From Pelagophyceae sp. CCMP2097 (Eukaryota > Sar > Pelagophyceae), in contig MU657406.1 of the NCBI GenBank assembly GCA_026770575.1, positions 14,908-57,734 on the forward strand: a DNA stretch of 42,827 nucleotides, read 5' to 3'. Below, piece after piece: positions 39,946 through 42,827 of the stretch. The translations under genes were made by a program, and so were the position numbers. A model generated the notes under the pieces. That model worked only from the letters and a program-made list of their open reading frames with translations, had not been told where the DNA came from and made no database searches. Positions within the stretch are counted from its first letter, which is position 1. Every line of letters starts with the position of its first letter.

Positions 39946-40114
39946 TCTCGGTGGTTGAAAGGAACGGAGCAAGTCCCGGCCTTACCGCCGTCTCCGGAGA
40001 TTTGTTCGGCGACAAGAAAAGCTTCGCGGCGCGTCTTGGGAACGAGTCGATTGAAGAGGCAAGAGGCCTATCCATCCACGCATCGGGTGAAGGGCCCTTC
40101 GCATACACGTTGGC

Positions 40115-41317
40115 ATGGCTTCGCCGGCTGCGACGATGCCGGCATCGACGGAAAAGAAGAAGCGCAAGGCTTCGGACGAGGCCAGCGCCGAGCCATCCGC
40201 GAAGAAGAAGAAGATGCGGTGGCGCAACCAAAAGGTCTCGACGGTGGTTCTGCACCAGCTCGCGTACACTGCTACTGCTGCGGCGCTGAAGCAGCACCTC
40301 GTCGGCCTCGGACTGGCCCCAGGCGAGGTCCGCCTCGTCTCCGACGCGGCGACGCGCGAGGCGCCGGCCGACGCGCGCCCCGACGCCGCGCGACGCGTGC
40401 ACGCGGGCCTCGCCTACGTCGTCTTCGAGTCGGCGGAAGCTGCCGCTTCGGCGATTGTGGCCATCCACGGCACTTTGCTCCTCGAGCGCAAGGTCGTAGC
40501 CTCGCTCTTAGAGGGCGACGACGAGAGCGGCCGCTTCCACAAGGGCGAGGGCCGCAACCTCGTCGACGCCGGGTTCGTGGTGTCGCATTTGGCAAAGCAT
40601 GGCCTGCCGGAGGACACGTTGGACGCCGGCGTCGTCGGCAAGCTCCGAGCGTGTGAGTCTCGTTGAACGTATTTCCTCCTTGACACGAGCGTAGGCCCGC
40701 GCGCGTTGGTGGCAAGCGTGATCCGCGACGTGGCGAAAAAGATTTACGAGGACGCACCCGAAAACGCCAACGCGTACGCACTCGGCGTCTTGAAGCGCAC
40801 TCTCAAGGAAGAGGTCTTCCTGGAAGATTCTGATAAACTGCAGCTCGGCGCGGGCGTCGTCGACCGCCTGGTGGATCAAGCGCTGGGCAAGGCGCCGCAG
40901 GGCCTGTTCGCAAAAGCGGATGTGGACGCGCGGGCCAAGAGTTACATGCGAGAGTTCTCCCAAAAGGACGTTGAGCAAGCTCTGGACGACGTCACCAAGC
41001 GCTTGGTCACGGAGCAGCGCCGCATCGCGGAGGAGCAGAAGCGCGCGCCAAAGAAGAGGAGTGCGGCGAAGAAGGCGTCCGTTTCGTCCGTCTCCGCGTT
41101 CTTGATGGGCGTGCTCCGAGACATCAAAAAGGGCGTCCCAAAGCCCTCAAGTAAAGGCAAGGGTAAGGGCAAGGGCAAGGGCGGCCGCGGCAAGGGCGAC
41201 GCCGGCAAGGGCAAGGGCAAGGGCGAGGCCGGCAAAGGGGCCAAGGGCGGCGGCCGCGGCGGCGCTAAGGGCGGCGGCCGAGGGCGCGGCAAAGGCGCCG
41301 CCGCCGCTCCGAGTTAA
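40115..41317 (+). CDS. RRM-like RNA-binding protein with KG/RGG-rich tail
   Basis: Exons 40115-40652 and 40695-41317 (42-bp intron GTGAGT...GCGTAG); 386 residues. Basic N-terminus (KKKRKASDE, AKKKKMRWR: nuclear signals), RRM-like domain at about 40-130 (STVVLHQLAYTATAAALK, then HAGLAYVVFESAEAAASAI, ERKVVASLLE), a helical middle (VASVIRDVAKKIYEDA; DKLQLGAGVVDRLVDQAL), coiled coil (DDVTKRLVTEQRRIAEEQ) and a tail of KGKG/GGRG repeats typical of nucleolar proteins. Nucleolar or mRNA binding is inferred. Start: first ATG in the frame, ACGTTGGCATGG. Confidence 0.78.
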
Positions 41318-41695
41318 GTCGCGCGAAAGATGGATCGATCCTTTAACGACTCCTTTTGCCGACGTCGCGATCACCCCGAGAGTTCATCCGGGGGCCTTTT
41401 CGTCCTCGAAGACCCTTTCTTGAATGCCCTTTCTGGACGGCTGGCCCTCTCTGTGTTGGCTCGGTAGACTCCGCTGCCAGATGCGCACGCCAATGGTCAT
41501 CGATGCGGCAAAACGGTTCATTCACTGAACGCGCGCCGCCGCCGCGGCAGTACTGCACTGCAGCTCCAGCCGTCGAGGCGGATAATGATTAGGCCCGCAC
41601 GTAACGGCTACTTTGCCTCATAAGCATCAGATGCCTCGCACGAAGCAGTCCTGGGATCGAGTCGCATCCAGACAAGATGGCGTGCGTCCACGGGG

Positions 41696-42182
41696 ATGCC
41701 ATGTCGCTGCCAGTGCGGGCTTGGGCCGTCTCTTGGAAAACCCGACGAAATACGTTCAGCGATACGCGCAGAGAACTTGAAGAGAGCGACGCTGGCGGCC
41801 CTCTCACCGAACGATTTGGCCGCCGCGCTCGAGGCCGTCCGGCAGACCAACACGGCGCACTCCACCGCGATCGCCGCCCTCGAGCGGGCCTTTGACGCCG
41901 AGATGGTACGCCTTTTGAAACTTGCATGTTGGCGGCGCTGCGACGCTTCGACCATCGCAGGCCCAGCTCGCCAACGACTAGCGCGCACTCGAGGACGACC
42001 GCGCGGCCTTTATCAAGGACACGGAGGAGAAGCTCGCGCGCGAAGAAGAGCTTCAGCAGCGCATGCGCGCGGCCGCGCCGCCGCCCGACGAGCTGGGCGG
42101 CGCGCGCTTACAGGGCCCCGCAGGGGCCGGGAGCCTATTACTATCTAAGCACTGTATGGCTTCCCGGGCAGGTCATATATAG
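41696..42182 (+). CDS. small coiled-coil protein, unknown
   Basis: Exons 41696-41905 and 41982-42182 (76-bp intron GTACGC...GACTAG); 136 residues. Cys-containing start (CRCQC), then a helical run (AAALEAVRQTNTAHSTAIA; ALEDDRAAFIKDTEEKLARE) and a poorly conserved end. If the splice acceptor at 41960 (CGCAG) were used instead, a TAG stop would follow after six codons; using TAG at 41979-41981 as the acceptor avoids it. The start and the upstream extent are uncertain. Confidence 0.45.
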
Positions 42183-42467
42183 CGCTTTTGGTCACTAGGA
42201 GCACGACAGCCACAGGTTGGGCGCGTACAGGTCGCTTCGGAAAAGCTCGAGGACTCGGGCGGCGCCGAGCGTGTGCGACGACGCTTGGCGCTCGAATGAC
42301 GGCGCACGCTGCGCGGATGCGGCGGCGGCTCGGGCCGACGTGTCTCGGTCCCGAAGCGCCGACAGCGGCCGGCGGGCTGGCAGTGCCGAGTCGCCGCTCG
42401 CGCGCTGCGACGCTTGCGCGCGCGCCCCGCTGGTCGATGTCAAAGCCGTCGTTGAAAAAATAGTCTT
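42183..42467. other. intergenic, no gene seen
   Basis: Open frames on both strands without a domain; leads into the third repeat copy. Confidence 0.4.
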
Positions 42468-42665
42468 ATTACAAGAGCGCGCCGGAGGCACACGGAGGAC
42501 CCGTTGGTTGATCTGACTAGGCCAGGAGAAGGTCCTCCGGGACTGGACATCCTGTGATTCCTATTACACACCCGAAGGATACAGCCAAATCCCATTGCAA
42601 TGCCCACGTAAATAATTGAAATTATTTAACTAATCGCTGAACTTTCAAATCCTCCTTATCTTTAT
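42468..42665. repeat. tRNA-like composite repeat, copy 3 (end part)
   Basis: Same orientation as copy 1. Matches from the ACAAGAGCGCGCCGG end through ATCCCATTGCAATGCCCAC to the AT-rich stretch near 42665, then diverges. It carries a 71-bp insertion (42504-42574) bounded by ACCCG on both sides (42499-42503, 42570-42574). The following sequence has GGTGTCACC/GGGTGACACC words (42694-42760) and is cut by the window end. Confidence 0.75.
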
Positions 42666-42827
42666 TATTATTATTTTGAGTTAATCGGCCATCGGTGTCA
42701 CCTCCGTCGTCCTAAATGAAATGGGTGACACCCTAATAAAATCAAATCAAAACGGTGACACCACGCCGAGAATAATATAAATAAGACGCACTCCGACTAC
42801 TTTAAAGGTCATCGGTGACGCTCCTCT
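42666..42827. other. unassigned window end with GTGACACC words
   Basis: Three copies of a GGTGTCACC/GGTGACACC word in both orientations (about 42694, 42725, 42752). Possibly part of another transposable element; too short to name. Confidence 0.4.

Noticed and set aside
41979..41981. in-frame TAG that would make the small coiled-coil gene a pseudogene
   Set aside because: TAG is also the favoured 3' splice site here; using it as the acceptor keeps phase and removes the stop.

Overview
The window is nuclear DNA of a GC-rich, gene-dense, intron-bearing eukaryotic alga. Evidence seen: ribosomal protein eL31, a 14-3-3 protein, kanadaptin, a kinesin, a GT90 enzyme and a DHHC enzyme, interrupted by about 36 short introns (38-146 bp). 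One methyltransferase starts with a signal-like leader ending in AQAF, like the ASAF motif of plastid precursors in algae with secondary plastids. A stramenopile, and within it a pelagophyte such as Aureococcus, is my inference from this leader, the base composition and the RAP/Sel1/WD content. It is not proven here. All gene models were rebuilt by hand by joining reading frames at splice sites, and the exon phases were checked to sum to whole codons.

Layout. 1-972: two short tandem repeats, no gene. 973-3861: a short-chain dehydrogenase (+) convergent with a lumenal lectin-like MRH/EGF receptor (-). 3862-8276: a 4.4 kb repeat nest with long inverted arms, a foldback hairpin, a TA-flanked MITE, a tRNA-like repeat and two nested insertions. 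8277-11677: one protein joining an NlpC/P60-like domain, an F-box-like segment, a U-box-like segment and a kinesin motor. 11805-13870: GT90 glycosyltransferase (-) head-to-head with eL31 (+). 15350-18458: MATE transporter and a YkgJ-type cysteine-cluster protein (+,+). 18651-21997: a 1089-residue protein with two PARP-type zinc fingers (-). 22130-22617: second copy of the tRNA-like repeat. 22783-25090: a seven-exon RAP-domain protein (-). 25343-25690: inverted repeats and a Sel1 fragment. 26095-29036: AlkB-like/CCCH protein and a DHHC-type acyltransferase (-,-). 29269-31948: an arginine-rich coiled-coil protein and 14-3-3 (+,+). 32134-32839: GFA-like protein (-), divergent from a two-PH-domain protein (33604-34839, +). 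34968-35705: a degenerate WD40 gene (-). 35865-36359: a small membrane protein (+). 36410-38808: kanadaptin (-). 39103-39945: methyltransferase (-), head-to-head with an RRM/KG-rich protein (40115-41317, +). 41696-42182: a small coiled-coil protein. 42468-42827: third repeat copy, running off the window.

The genes do not form one pathway; neighbours are unrelated housekeeping genes packed head-to-head or tail-to-tail with 100-250 bp between them. The repeat nests are the only expanded spacers. The items most worth follow-up are the NlpC/P60-U-box-kinesin fusion, the MITE with a dated empty site, the recurrent GTGCG splice donor, and the DHTC variant acyltransferase.
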